A stretch of DNA of 64,000 nt from Symbiodinium natans (taxonomy: Eukaryota > Sar > Dinophyceae > Suessiales > Symbiodiniaceae), in contig CAJNDS010002346.1 of NCBI GenBank assembly GCA_905221605.1, positions 803,240 to 867,239 of the forward strand. Reading direction: 5' to 3'. A model generated the notes under the pieces. That model saw only the letters and a program-made list of their open reading frames with translations, did not search any database and was not told the DNA's origin. Below are positions 30,248-41,844 of this stretch, one piece after another. The first letter of the stretch is position 1. Each line of letters starts with the position of its first letter. The position numbers and the translations under genes were made by a program.

Positions 30248-30382
30248 CAGCGATAAGAGCGAGTCCTCGTAGGTGATGCGGATGGATTCGCACGGCACCT
30301 TCTTCGGCGTGCCGTCATCCTGGTCCTGGGCAGCCGCGCTTTTCGCACAAGGCCGCTTCAGCAGGAAGACGACACATAAAAG
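30248..30382 (-). CDS. Unit exon f, copy A
   Basis: Core peptide AAAQDQDDGTPKKVPCESIR then ITYEDSL. With acceptor TTGCGCAG the exon begins LLCVVFLLKRPCAKS, a hydrophobic start; an internal AAAAG at 30339 is the alternative acceptor. A differs from B and C at the 3' end: B reads GAG/GTACGG and C GG/GTAGGC, whereas A has lost that stretch and uses GTACCC. Confidence 0.6.
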
Positions 30383-30507
30383 CTGCGCAAGGGTCGCCCC
30401 GAAACCCTAAACCCCTAAACCCTAAACCCTAAACCCCTAAACCCCTAAACCCCTAAACCCCTAAACCCCTAAACCCCTAGACCCCTAGACCCCTCAACCC
30501 CCTGAAC

Positions 30508-30561
30508 CATAACACTTAAGCCCGAGAACCTGGACCTCATAAGCCCTGAGCACCTCCCATC
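30508..30561 (-). CDS. Unit exon g, copy A
   Basis: 54 bp, peptide WEVLRAYEVQVLGLKCYG, acceptor GTGCCCGCAG, donor GTTCAGGGGG. In B and C the first residue is Cys. Most upstream exon of the left part; beyond it the VWA-type modules start. Confidence 0.6.
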
Positions 30562-30914
30562 CTGCGGGCACATGTGTGGGGGAGATCGCTCTTGTTGGGG
30601 TAAGGTGAGCTTGCGCCCAAGCTGGCTGGATGGCAGACAACAACACATGGCGAAAAAGCATGAGAAAGACTCGCTATCACTTGTCATGTGTGCTTAGAAC
30701 AGGGATTTGGCGGCTATTGTAGCACAAATTACCTAGGAACCATACGGGAATTCTTCTTGCAATTCTTCCGACTCATACACTAAGTCATGTGGGCTCACAG
30801 GAGCCCGAGATGAAATTACATTGGATTGGCTCCAGGGCTCCTTCGAGTGGGGTTCAACCCTCAGCTTGCTGCGCCCATTTTCGAAATTCGGGCCCAGAAG
30901 CATTCGAACCCGAG

Positions 30915-31520
30915 GCACGGTCGTTTAGGGCCCGTAGGCCCAGTACGACTCGGACTGGCTGTGGGGTCCGCGATCATGTTGAGGTCGTGCATTGGCAGGC
31001 AGACATAACTTTGTGTCACACCTAGTTCACGAAGGCTGGCAGATCTCCTGCCCCGAAGTACTCGCGGTAACGAGCCAACATGAGACTCAGATCCGACCCG
31101 TCCGGGACAGTGCAGACAATCCCACGGTTTTCGCAGGACAGTCGCTTGGTCGTCTCCTGAGCCCAAGGCATCTGTGAAACACACCAGCATGGAAGGTCTG
31201 TACTTGCTGCTGGACGCTTACGTTGTGATTCTTTGACATTGCCGTCGTTCCATCTGTGAGGGAGATGAGCGCTTTCTGGCACATGGAGGTCGACCCCGCG
31301 TCTACAGCGATCTTGAAGTCCGTGCCGCCACTCCTGAAGCTCTGTTCATTCAGCCATCTCTTCATGCTGTTGCGGTTGGTGTCGCTCGCAGGGGTCAGGT
31401 GCTCCGAGTACTGCGCTGTGTTGAGGAGGATCACGGCCTCGCAGTCCTTCCGGTCCTGCGTATCCAGCACTGCTCCAGTGGCCTGCCGGGCAAGTTTTGG
31501 GTCTTCAAAGGTTCGGTGTT
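30915..31520 (-). pseudogene. VWA-Cache module A-m1, frameshifted
   Basis: The minus strand encodes the second half of a von Willebrand A domain and the start of a Cache-type region, as in calcium-channel alpha2-delta-like proteins. Visible: KLARQATGAVLDT, AVILLNTAQYSEHLTP, the Gly-Gly-Thr loop in FRSGGTDFKIAVDA, and ISLTDG with the metal-site Asp-Gly. An extra T in GTGTGTTTCACAG (about 31175) shifts the frame before the expected VFTDALGSG and CENRGI segments. The DxSxS part of the metal site is not seen upstream. Confidence 0.6.
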
Positions 31521-33239
31521 TGTCGTCACGCATGCTCGCACACACTAGCCTTGACATGTCGTAGCAAGAACGAGACAAGCAAAACCTTTACCAAACCCAC
31601 TCCTGCTACGACTGGTTTTGGAAACACCATGCAGTATATGCAGTTTGCCCTTTTGTTTGGGTTCCTCTGCTGGTCACAGTAACAAACGGTGCTCGCAACA
31701 CATTCTGCAACCGTTGCCACTCCCAAGGAAGAACGCCGGCACCGCGCCTGCGGCTGCTGGAGCGGCGCGTCCTCCCACATGTCAACGGAGTGGAGGCGCC
31801 TGACAGTGGCAACTGCTCACTTAAGAAATGAGCTCAGCATGCGGCTGCTTGCAGTGCTTCACCCTACTTGGCTTTAAAGCTGGAGCCGTGTGCTCTCGAT
31901 GTTTTTGTGATGTGGGGTCTGGGAGCCCTGATCTTGCGCAATGTTGCTGGACAGCTGAAGGCGCAAAGCATAGGCCCTCATGGCGAGAACTCACTGAGAA
32001 GCCAACCCGCTCTTCCAAGCGAGGGCGCCCTCCACGAAAAAGGTAAGGATCGTGGACATCCTCTGTGTCCTGCAGTCGAAGGCACCTTCAGATGGTTCCT
32101 ATCTGCAGAGACATCTTATTGCAGGAGGCATATCAGTTCCGGATGCAAGTACAAAAAAGAAGCGGCTCCTGATCGTCTTTATACGTCTGCTCCGTCACGG
32201 AGCAGCACAGGAACAGCCACCAGAATGCCATGGCGGCGGTTCTGGGTCGTGAAAGGGAGCCAATACGCTGCAGTCAGCTTCAGTTCCCCTTCGTGCATGA
32301 GGACAAGCGGCATCGAAGCACGTCTGGGCAAGCACAGGACATATGGGCAGAGCGAGCGAGAGTGACAATCAGTGACACACACACACACACACAAACACAG
32401 AGAAAGCGAGAGGTACTGATAAAACAGATCTTTGCCTATGGTGATTGCATCATTAAGGCGCCGATGACAATACGGAGCGTTATATTTACATACCCCCAGA
32501 ATGGGGCCGGTTTAGGATTTAGGCTCCAGGGTTTAAGATTTCGGGCCTAGGGTTTACGGATAGCAGCCCTGACGCGCTGACCGCAAACGAAGCTCGATCC
32601 CCACTTTCGCCCCCAACTCTCTACACCCATAAGAGAGAGATGATAAACTGAGGGCCGGATTGACCGCGGACAACAAACCTGCAGGCCTTAGGCTCTGAAA
32701 TCAAAAGCCCGACACGTGGGACTCTTCAATTCGGCAGGGAGGAAGAACCCTATCCCCTTCGTCTAAACTCCACGTGCTGCTTAGCTGTGTCCCCCGGCAG
32801 GATTGCTGTCGGCATCGCAGCGGCTGTCTTCACTCGGCGTTTCTTCAACATCCATGCCACCAGAACGTGCGGATGTGGAATTTGCTGTCTACCTCATCAA
32901 AGTTTGAATTGTCTAGTCGATGCTTCGCATGCTTTCTAGGCTGAAAGTATACGGCTAAACGGTTCCGACGGCGGGTGGGTGTGCTTAGTCGCTGGGACCC
33001 ACTTACGATGCTAGTACAGCAACGTTCTACAGGCGCATGATCGTCCTAAAGGCAAGGGCTGTGGGTACGTGTCTTCGACTTGGCCACAGACATGTTTTTT
33101 CAAACACTGAGGCAGGAGCCGAGCAAGGCAACCATGAACATCTGTCCCACGAAAATTCTCAAACACAACAGGCTATCCAAAACTGCAGCATGAGCAACGA
33201 ACAGACCTGGTTTTTTGGCATGCGTGAGGCACCCAACTG
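31521..33239 (-). other. Copy A spacer between modules m1 and m2
   Basis: Holds the module 5' block at 31690-31860, where the minus strand encodes EEDAQ-type and KRSSLGVAK-type segments; a phrase shared by all modules (GTGTCCTGCAGTCGA, 32067); an (AC)n tract 32378-32394; a few TTTAGGG remnants near 32510-32560; and unique sequence to 33240. Confidence 0.4.
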
Positions 33240-33890
33240 GTGATGGGGCGCGATCATGCTGAGGTCCATGCATGTGTCGAAGAAAAAGTGACGGGTCCGC
33301 TGCCGCTAGGTCATACGCTGGTAGGCAAACTTGGCATAGCTTTGTGATTGTAACCATATTCATGTAGCTCGTGAAAGCAGGCTGGCAGATCTCCTGCCCC
33401 GCGGCGAAGTACTCATAGTAGCTGGCCGGACAATGCAGAAATTCCCACGTTTTCGCAGGACAGTCGCTGTGTCACCCTAAACCCTAAACCCTAAACCCTA
33501 CACCCTAAACCCTAAACCCTAAACCCTAAACCCTAAACCCTATTAACCCTAAACCCTAAACCCGTCGTCTCCTGAGGCCAAGGTGTGAAACACACCAGCA
33601 TGGTAGGTCTGTGAGGAAGATGATCGCCTTCAGGCACGCGGAGGTCGACCGCACGCCCATGCTGGTCTGAAGGGTGGCAGAGGCCGCGTCTACAGCAATC
33701 TTGAAGTCCGCACCGCCGCTCCTGAAGCTCTGTTCATGTCGCCATCTCTTGATGCTGTTGCGATTGGCGTCGCCCGTCCGGCGGAGTTTTTGCGCTGCAA
33801 CGCCATGGTTGAAACGGGTCACAGCCACACGTAGTCCATCCCGTCCAGCGTATCCAAGACTGCTCCCGTCGCCTGCCGGGAAAGTTTTGG
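33240..33890 (-). pseudogene. VWA-Cache module A-m2 with an inserted telomere-type array
   Basis: The VWA half reads KLSRQATGAVLDTLDGMDYV, VTRFNHGVAAQKLRR, FRSGGADFKIAVDA and KAIIFLTD. After GSGDD-equivalent sequence (GGAGACGAC) lies the array 33475-33563, then VTQRLSCEN. If the array were removed from GT to AG (GTTTAG...TTTAG) the frame would rejoin as Gly-Asp-Asp-Gly-Val-Thr-Gln-Arg. A deletion removes the SDLSLIM segment in this copy. Confidence 0.55.
33475..33563 (-). repeat. Telomere-type array inside the VWA exon, copy A
   Basis: About 12 CCCTAAA units with one TATTAA interruption. The other modules lack it, and it is shorter in B (44829-44880). Confidence 0.8.
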
Positions 33891-35169
33891 GCCTTCAAGG
33901 GTTCTGAGCGTTCCGTCACTCACGCTCGCGCACGGCAGGCGGGTTCAGGTTTTGCCTCTTGGGGCTGTCAAGTATCTAGCCTCATGCCGCAACAAGAAGA
34001 AAACAAGTAAACCCACCTGGGAACCCCATGCACTACATGTAATTTGCCCTTTTGTTCGGGTTCCTTTGCTAAGCCTGTGTTTTGCGCTGGTCAAAGAAAT
34101 TGAAGTGGCCTACACACAAGCTCGCAACTGATTCTACAGCCTTTGCCACGCCCAAGGAAGAACGCTTGCACCCCGCCTGCGGCTGCTGGGGCTGTGCATC
34201 CTCCTGCACGTCAACGCATTGCAGACCCCTGACAGTGGCAACCATTGCCTTAAAATGAGCTCAGCATGCGGCTGCTTGCGGTGCTTCACCGTGCTTGGCT
34301 TCAAAGCTGGAGCCGTGTGCTCTCGATGTTCACGTGATGTGGGGTCTGGGAGCCCTGGTTTGCTGATCTCGTGCACATGTTGCCGGACAGCTGACGGGAA
34401 AAGAGAACCAGCTGACTTTGCTCTCGACTGCAGGACACAGAGGATGTCCTGAGGACATCTTCTGTGTCCTGCAGTCGAGAGCAATTTCAGCTGGTTCCGC
34501 CCAGTTGAACCAGCCTATAACTGCCAAATAGAGATCACATCGTCCGGAGGCCAAGTCAGCTGCGATGTCAGTTCCAGTGCAAAAAAAAAACGGCTCCAGC
34601 TCGTCTTGGCAAGTTTGCTCCGTCACGGAGCAGCACAGGAAGGGCCACTGCAAAAATTACGTGAGGCCCGTTCTCAAGCTTGCTGGATGGCAGACAACAA
34701 CACATGGCAAAACGCATGAGACAAGATGACTATCACTTGTTATTTGGGCTCATGGCTAGGCGGCTAAGCAAGGATCCCTTGATGTGGTACTTTGTTGCTT
34801 GGAACGAGCTTGTCAGCAACCCCTGCATGTATGCTGTTGGGCGTATTCACATTACCTCAATGGCTCCTGCTAATCAGGTCCTGGACATTCGCTTTTCTGC
34901 ACCAAGAGCCCAAGAGCCGCAAGGATTCGGACCCTAGGCACTCTCGTACTTTTGGTGAGGGTTTAGGGTAATCGGCACCGTAAGAGGCAGAATGGCACTC
35001 TAGCCTTTTTGGCTCCTGGCGCTGTCGACTGGGCAAATCTGCTTTGGCCCTGAGCTGCGAGGAGGTGCCCTGCTCCACAAGGCAGCCTTCGGTGATGGCT
35101 GGTGGCCCTTGTGGCCTGCCCTTAGGTGCGGACCTTTTCAGTCTGTAGATGTCTGTAGTATGGTGCGTT
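33891..35169 (-). other. Copy A spacer between modules m2 and m3
   Basis: Module 5' block at 34130-34330 (minus-strand EDAQPQQPQA-type segment), hairpin 34404-34498, a phrase shared by several modules starting CTGGATGGCAGACAACAACA at 34682, a single TTTAGGG (34967), and the shared block TTTTTGGCTCCTGGCGCTGT (35007). Confidence 0.4.
34404..34498. repeat. Long hairpin with 3-nt loop, copy A
   Basis: Arms of about 46 bp (34404-34449 and 34453-34498) pair around the loop TGA with three or four mismatches. Arms contain CTCGACTGCAGGACACAGA. Other modules have only one arm. Confidence 0.85.
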
Positions 35170-35575
35170 TTCTATCATCACGCTTGTCCTTCAGAGACAC
35201 GTCGAAGGGGATGGGCTCCTGGTGTGCCAGAGCCACATGAACCACATTGAGCCACGTGACTCCGCCACCAGGGCAGAAGCATCGATCTTCGACGCCCACA
35301 TCCACATCCGGACCCCGCAGCTGCGCCTGGGACCGGGCGAATCCGCTTGCAGAGCCTCATCAGATCCATTGCAGAAAATCCTACGGTTTTCGCAGGACAA
35401 TCGCTTCGTCACCGTGGTGTCGGCTCCTGAACCAGGGGTCAGGCGCCCCGAGTACTGCGCTGAAACGACATGGTGGAAGAGGATCACAGCCACGTAGTCC
35501 TTCTTGTCCACTGTAGCCGGCACTGCTCCCGTCACCTGCCAGGGTTTTGCGTCACTCACGCTCGCACATGTCAAG
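35170..35575 (-). pseudogene. Compact VWA-Cache module A-m3
   Basis: A 127-codon frame: WQVTGAVPATVDKKDYVAVI, LFHHVVSAQYSGRLTP, then directly GSGADTTVTKRLSCEN and the C-terminal block. The middle of the VWA domain, including the Gly-Gly-Thr loop and LTDG, is deleted, so it cannot form a metal site. Open but probably non-functional. Confidence 0.5.
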
Positions 35576-37540
35576 CCGGTTAAGGTTTTGCCTTTTGGGT
35601 TGTCACTTGTCTAGTTTTGATATGTCGTAACAAGAACGAGACAAGCAAGACACTTTCTAAATACATCCCTGCTATGACTGGCTGGGAACCCCATACGCTA
35701 CATGTACTTTGCCCTTTTGTTCGGGTTCCTTTGCTGAGCCTGTGTTTCGCCCTGGCTAAAGTAATTCAAGTGGCCCACACACAAACTCGCAACTGATTCT
35801 GCACCCCTTGCCATGCCCAGGGAAGAACGCTTGCACCGCGCCTGCGACTGCTGGAGCTGTGCATCCTCCTCCGCATCAACGAAACGCGGGCCCCTGACAG
35901 TGGCAACCGATCACTTAAAATGATCTCAGCATGCGGCTGCTTGCGGTGCTTCACCGTGCTTGGCTTCAAAGCTGGAGCCGTGTGCTCTCGATGTTCACGT
36001 GATGTGGGGTCTGGGAGCCCTGGTTTGCTGATCTCGTGCACATGCTGCCGGACATAGGCCCTCAAACTCACTGAGAAGCCAACACGCTCTTCCAAGCGAG
36101 GGCGCCCTCCTCGGAAGAGATAAGGGTCCGAGGCATCGTCGATGACATCTTCTGTGTCCTGCAGTCGAGAACAAATGCAGCGCTCAATTACTGCAAAAAA
36201 TTGACATCTTAACGTCCGGAGAAAAGTCAGTTCCGGATGCAAGTACAAAAAGAAGCGGCTCCAGATCGTTCTTGAAAGTCTGCTCCGTCACGGAGCAGCA
36301 CAGGAAGAGCCACGAAAAATACATGGCGGCGATTCTGCGTCAAAAGTGAGCCGACACGCTGCAGTCAGTTTCAGTTCCTCTGCGTCCCTGAGGACACGCG
36401 ACATCGAAGCAAGTCTGGTAAGCACAGGAAATACGGGCAGAGAGAGAGAGAGAGAGAGACACACACACACACACACACAGAGAACTCACGAGATACTGAC
36501 AGAGATTGACAAAACAGCCAGATCGTTGCCCAAAAACAGCTCCAACGTTGCACATTGGCCATGTCAAGGACATCTGAGGGGGAGTAACAAGTGCTGCCGA
36601 CAGCCTCCCCAAATGGCCTTGTCTGTGGAAGGCAAGGGCTTTGCGTGTCTTTGACTTGGCCACAGACATGTTTTTTTCAAGCACCGAAGCCACCGAGAGC
36701 CGAGCAAGGCAACAGCGAACTTCTGTCCCACGGAAAAACCTCAATTTTTCAAAACAGAACAGGCTGCCGAAAAAATGCAGCCTGAGCAGCAGACCTCACC
36801 CTTTTTGTTGCCTGCGTGAGGGGCGCAGCTGGTGATGGGGTGGCCGCCTTTGACTTAGCATCTCCTTTTGTATTGCGGGGCACTTCCCCTCGCAAAGATT
36901 GCCAGGGTTCCCCAGGGTTCCCCAATCGTTCCCGAAGCACCCGGCCCAGCCGAAACACCCACCCTGCCCAGATGTCCAGGATCGGCTGGTTGCTGACAAA
37001 AGGGTCCATGAATGTTCAGGGCATGGAAGAGCAGTGGCGCAACACAGCTTTCAAGCGATTCACTGTGGGTCGTCGAGACCTGGGCGCCATTGATGCTAGG
37101 AGGGGGGGGGGGGGGGTTGAAGAAAATGCATGCACGTCTGGGTCCACGTTTTGCAGCACCTCGTGCAGGGAAAGCCACGCATACCCCTGCTCTTTGCACT
37201 GGACACGGAGGAAAACATGTATGAAGCGCGGGGGGGTCCAAAACCACTCGAACCGTAGGCACGCTCGTACGTTTCGTGAGGGTTTAGACTGGTTGTAGGG
37301 TCTTCGGCACCGTGTGAAAAGGTGGAAAGAGGCAGAGCGCTAAGCCTTTTTGAGCTCCTGGCGCTGTCGACTGGGCAAATCTGCCTTTGGCCCTGAGCTG
37401 CGAGGCGCCCTGCTCCACAAGGCGGTATTTGGTGCTGGTGGCCTGGTGCCGTTACCTGCCCCTCCAGTCCTGCGTAGTCCACGGGATGACGCCAGGCGCG
37501 GCCTGAGTTCCTCGTGCCTCTGCCCGTACTCTTCCAAACG
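35576..37540 (-). other. Copy A spacer between modules m3 and m4
   Basis: Module 5' block at 35800-36000, (AG)n(AC)n at 36441-36479, a CTTGGCCACAGACATG phrase at 36654, a G run at 37101-37116 and the shared TTTTTGAGCTCCTGGCGCTG block at 37347. Confidence 0.35.
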
Positions 37541-37720
37541 TCCTCCAGAGACACGTCGAAGGAGATGGGCTCCTGGCGTGCCAGAGCCACATGAGCCACA
37601 TTGAGCCACGTGACTCCGCCACCAGGGCGGAAGCATCGATCTTCGACGCCCACATCCACGAGCCGGACCCCGCAGTTGCGCCGGGTTGCGTGGAGTCCGG
37701 CAGGCACAAGGCGAATCCGC
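37541..37720 (-). pseudogene. C-terminal module segment, copy A
   Basis: Minus strand CGVRLVDVGVEDRCFRPGGG, TWLNVAHVALARQEP, FDVSLED. Repeated after several modules in all units. Its position after the VWA-Cache block suggests the membrane-proximal end of the ancestral protein; the function is unknown. Confidence 0.45.
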
Positions 37721-37748
37721 TTGCAGAGCCTCACCAGATCCAATCCGG

Positions 37749-37868
37749 AGCCGCTTGACCCCCTGGTTCAGGAGCGGACACGGTGACGAAGCGACCGTCC
37801 TGCGATGTTCGCAGGACAGTCGCTTCGTCACCGCAGTGTCCGCTCCTGAACCAGGGGGTCAAGCGGCT
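37749..37868. repeat. Long hairpin with 3-nt loop, second family, copy A
   Basis: Arms 37749-37805 and 37809-37868 are complementary over about 57 bp around the loop TGT, with one short bulge. The arms contain the VWA phrase GGTGACGAAGCGA in opposite orientations. Confidence 0.85.
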
Positions 37869-37924
37869 CGAGCAGCTGATGACGTCCCAGTACGATTCGG
37901 ACTGCATGGTTCTGGTGGGCCGCG

Positions 37925-38465
37925 ATCATGCTGAGGTCCATGTCGCCCGAAAGTGAGGGGTCCGCTGCCACTCGGTCGTACGCCGCCCTTCTTTCACTAG
38001 GCGACACAAAGACATGTCATCGCCATAGCTTTGTGTCACCTAGCGAAAGAGGGGCGCATCTCCTGCCCCGCAGCGAAGTACTCAGAGCAGCTAGCCATGA
38101 TGAGGCTCAGATCCGATCTATCTGGGACACCACAGAGAATCCCACGGTTTCCGCAGGACAGTCGCTTCGTCACCGTGGTGTCGGCTCCTGAGCCCAAGGC
38201 ATCTGTGAACATGGTGGGCAAAGGTCGCGTCTGAGGCGATCTTGTCATCCGTGCCGCCGCTCCTGAAGCTCTGTTCATTCAGCCGTCTCTTGAAGCTGCT
38301 GCGATCTCTTCAACCATGGTGTTTCACCGAAACACTCTGCGAAGCAGAGGTCAGGCGCCTCCAGTATTGCGCGGAAACAGCACGGTTGAAGAGGATCGCA
38401 GCCACGTAGGCCTTCCAGTCTAGCATATCCAACACTGCTCCCGTCGCCTGCCGGGCAAGTTTTGG
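37925..38465 (-). pseudogene. VWA-Cache module A-m4
   Basis: RQATGAVLDMLDWKAYVAAI, LFNRAVSAQYW, then an in-frame stop, FRSGGTDDKIASDA, a truncated middle and GSGADTTVTKRLSCGNRGI. Ends with YDRVAADPSLSGDMDLSMI, the Cache-type end. Stops and a deletion around LTDG make it a pseudogene. Confidence 0.55.
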
Positions 38466-39734
38466 GTCTTCAAGGGTTCAGGGTCTTTCGTGACTCACGC
38501 TCGCACACGGCAGGCTGAAGGTTTTGCCTGTTGGGCTGTCACGTGACTAGGCTTGACATGTCGTGACAAGAACGAGACAAGCAAAACTCTTGCTAAACCC
38601 ACCCGTGCGACGACTGGTTGGGAGCACGATTTAGTGTATGTAGTTCGACCACGGCGCGTACTTGGCCGTGGGTTAAAGTCCACTTTTTGGGCTTTTTCTG
38701 TGGTTTCAGGGGGGAGGGGGGGGGAGGGGGAAGGGGGAGGGGAGGGGGGAGGGGAGGGGAGGGGGGGGAGGGGAGGGGGGAGGGGAGGGGGGCGGGGATA
38801 AGAACGTCATTCATATTGCGCCGATGCCCAAAACCCTGGCATTTACAGCGTTTTTCATCTCTTTGTACAACATACTGCGCAAGGATGTGGATCAAGACAC
38901 ATTGTCGCAAGCGTCCATGCCTTTGGTGATCAGGCCCAAAACACTGGCATGTACAGCGTTTTCATCACTCTGTACAACATACTGCGCAAGGATGTAGAAC
39001 AAGACATGCTGTCGCAAGCGTCCATGCTTTTGGCGACCATGCCCACAACACTGGTATTTACAGCGTTTTTGCGGTTCTGAGTTTAGCGACCTGCTGAAAG
39101 AAAACCTTAAGGTTCTTGATCTTTTCACACTCACACATGAGTCATGAACCACATAAGTATGAATCTTGTGCGATTTCCGAAGTAGTTTACGCCAGATTTG
39201 TTGCCTCTTTTTTGAGGCGTTTTCTTGGGAGCCGAATGACGAATACATTGTAAAAACCAATACGCCGTGCCCTTGCCCTCAATCTGCAAATGTGTCTGAA
39301 ACACCACGGCCGCGTACGCGCCGTGGACCATGTAGTTTGCCCTTTTGGTCTTTGCTAAGCCTGTGTTTTGCACTGGTGAAAGGTGGCCCACACAAGCTTG
39401 CAACTGATTCTGCAGCCTTTGCCACGCCCAAGGAAGAACGCTTGCAGCGCGCCTGCGGCCGCTGGAACTGCGCGTCCTCCTCCGCGTCAACGAAGTGGAG
39501 GCCCCTGACAGTGGCAACGGTTCATCTAACATGAGCTCAGCATGCGGCTGCTCGCAGTGCTTCGCGCCGTGCGTGGCTTTAAAGCTGGAGCCGTGTGCTC
39601 TCGATGTTTTTTGTCATGTCTCTGGGAGCCCTGGTGTGCCGGACAGCGGAAGGCCCTCACGGCGAGAACTGAGAAGCCAACACGCTCTTCCAAGCGAGGG
39701 CGCCCTCCACCATGGTGGGGCTCCAGACTCTAAC
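38466..39734 (-). other. Copy A right end
   Basis: G-rich purine tract 38710-38794, three diverged ~90-bp repeats (GCGCAAGGATGT phrase at 38878, 38982; TTGTCGCAAGCGTCCATG), module 5' block 39410-39600, then the junction with unit B. Confidence 0.45.
38710..38794 (+). repeat. GGGGA purine tract, copy A
   Basis: Runs of four to eight G separated by single A or AA over about 85 bp. Strong G-quadruplex potential on the plus strand. Expanded in B. Confidence 0.8.
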
Positions 39735-40009
39735 CCTAAACCCGAAACCCTAAACCCTAAACCCTAAACCCTAAACCCTAAACCCTAAACCCTAAACCCT
39801 AAACCCTAAACCCTAAACCCTAAACCCTAAACCCCAACCTCATATGATTAGGGCACCCATGGCCCTCAATGTGGAGGATCTCCCATGTGGGTGGTCCTCT
39901 GAATTCAGGTCCCTTGTTGGGTCGCCTATACAAAGGGCCCCAAAAAATTAGAGAATTACCCTAAACCCCAAAGCCTAAATCCTAAACCCCTGCGAATCCC
40001 CCCATGTGC

Positions 40010-40054
40010 AGGCCTTGTCCGAGCGCTCTTGAAGGGCAGCCATGGAAGTAGCAT
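40010..40054 (-). CDS. Unit exon a, copy B
   Basis: Same 14-residue peptide as copy A; donor GCACATGG, a GC donor. Confidence 0.65.
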
Positions 40055-40265
40055 CTCAGTTCAGCCAGGGCCTGGGAACTTCTGGTTTGGGGTTTGGGGT
40101 TTCGGAGTTGAGGGTTTAAAGCTTAAGGTCGAGGGCGTAGGGTTTAGGGTGTAGGGAGCTTCGGGTTGAAGGTGCTGGGTGCAAGGCACCACACTACATC
40201 GAAACCTCTAACTAGCCCCAAAAGGCCCCGAAACGCTAATCCCGAGCCCCAGCCGGGGCCCTCAC

Positions 40266-40377
40266 TGATTAGAAGCAGGCTTTTGCCACGCGACCAAACA
40301 TCGCGAGGGTCCAAGAACACGTCCTGCCCAGGGACGTGTTCGAGGAGGGTTTCGGGCCCGTGGTTTTTGCTTATAAG
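40266..40377 (-). CDS. Unit exon b, copy B
   Basis: Same protein block as copy A, beginning LISKNHGPETLLEHV. Two bases longer than A at the 5' end. Hairpin intact. Confidence 0.6.
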
Positions 40378-40539
40378 GGGCTTGCCATGCGCCGCCGACA
40401 TGCATACTGACCAAACAGCAGGAGCGCGAGTTTGGCACAGAGCCGTTAAGAGGTCCCTTGAGGGCTTCCTTCAGGAAATGCTTCAAAAACCCAGGGCGGG
40501 TAGCTTCTGAGTTGAGGGTTTTTTGGGCTTCTTCAAGAC

Positions 40540-40581
40540 ATGACTCTTCAGTTGCCGCCCGCTGTTGTTGGCACTTTCCGA
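40540..40581 (-). CDS. Unit exon c, copy B
   Basis: 42 bp, SESANNSGRQLKSH; one codon longer than in A and C. Same GTCTTG donor. Confidence 0.6.
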
Positions 40582-40833
40582 CTTGGGACAGCCGGGCAGG
40601 GGGGCAGAGGGGGGGGAGGTGTGCAGGGGTCCCTGCTAGGTATTCTCCCAACCCTTAAGCCCCAAACTCTGAACCCGAAAAACCCGAAACCCTCAGCCTC
40701 AACCCTAATCCCTAAACCCTAAACCCTAAACCAAAAGACTCGTGTTCACAAGGGGTTTAGGAGTTTAGGGTTCAGGGCTTAAGGTTTCGGGAGTCGAGAG
40801 GCATTCAGAGGGCCGTAAACCGCCTAAACCCAC

Positions 40834-40924
40834 CCTCATTGGGGATCAAGCCCCGTCTGCACGCGCCTCGGCTCGATGCACTTGCGTCAATGGATCCTTC
40901 AGGGATTAGGGAATCCGCGGCCTG
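40834..40924 (-). CDS. Unit exon d, copy B
   Basis: 91 bp, close to copy A with INAS changed to IDAS. Donor GTGGGTTTAG kept. Confidence 0.6.
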
Positions 40925-41430
40925 CTTCGGGTTTTGGGGGTTTGGGGTTTACGGGCACGGCTATGTGTGGGGTGGGGACACTTGGGGATGATCAGACCCA
41001 AAAACGACTTCAAGCTCAAACCCTATACTTCCCCAACTGCATACAGCCTGGACATTGGGAGCCGGGGCGCACTTAGGCACACAAGACGTTCACACAGCCC
41101 TGCTAGGGACCTGCTGTCTCCGGCTCCTTGGGAGGGTTGGTGATCACGAACGGAAGGCGGTTGGACATGTGAACACGTCCAGCCCAAACCCCAAAGCCTA
41201 AACTCTAAACCCTAACTATCGTGCCTGGCGGATGCGCTAAACCCTGAATCCTGAAATCCAAACAGCTAGAAAAGAGCCAAAATCCCTCAAGGCGCTACCC
41301 CTCAGAATCAAATCTCGGGAGCCCCAAATAGGGTACCCTAAACCCTAAGCCCTAAGCCCTAAACCCTAAACCCAAAACCCTAAACCCTAAGCCCTTAACC
41401 CTAACAAGCCGAAGCCTCACTTTGCCCTAT

Positions 41431-41464
41431 ATGCGCAGTTGGGGTGCGGAGCTTGCAGGCAAAA
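41431..41464 (-). pseudogene. Unit exon e, copy B, donor lost
   Basis: The 34-bp exon is unchanged, but the donor reads ATAGGG instead of GTAGGC or GTAGGG. Splicing here would fail or shift. Confidence 0.45.
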
Positions 41465-41715
41465 CTGCCAGGCCCGAATGAGGATACGCTCTGTACCCTA
41501 AACCTGAAATCCTAACCTACGCGGTGAAATCCTAACCTACGCGGGTTTAGGGCTTGGGTGGTTTAGAGGTTAAAGTGAGGTTGGAGTCTGTGTTACTGTT
41601 ATTGGTGAGTGCCGCGAGGCTTCAAACCCCTTAGCAAATAATCTTACATTCCGCCTCTGTTATATCTTATAACTGAAGGATTCTTCCTTAAGGGTACCAA
41701 CGTTTTAAGCCGTAC

Positions 41716-41844
41716 CTCAAGCGAGTCCTCGTAGGTGATGCGGATGGATTCACACGGCACCTTCTTCGGCGTGCCGTCATCCTGGTCCTGGGCAGCCGCG
41801 CTTTTCGCACAAGGCCGCTTCAGCAGGAAGACGACACATAAAAG
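41716..41844 (-). CDS. Unit exon f, copy B
   Basis: As in A but ending ITYEDSLE at donor GTACGG. A 25-bp duplication containing GAAATCCTAACCTACGCGG sits upstream on the plus strand (41507-41540). Confidence 0.6.

Larger units (their letters stand above)
28455..39734. repeat. Tandem unit A (11.3 kb)
   Basis: First of three direct copies. Starts in a CCCTAAA array and ends at GGGGCTCCAGACTCTAACC where the next array begins. Left third: seven conserved small exons in telomere-type introns. Right two-thirds: four decayed VWA-Cache modules (m1-m4). Positions equivalent to B lie 11254 bp apart in the left part and 11333 bp apart at 34.8-38.6 kb. Confidence 0.85.

Noticed and set aside
31828-32365. 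Plus-strand frames with CGCLQC and CSRC-type cysteine spacing
   Set aside because: They overlap the module 5' block, which reads better on the minus strand; frames differ among the twelve copies and no zinc-binding pattern is kept.
38710-38930. Glycine/arginine-rich protein from the GGGGA tract
   Set aside because: Low-complexity translation of a purine tract, different length in each unit.
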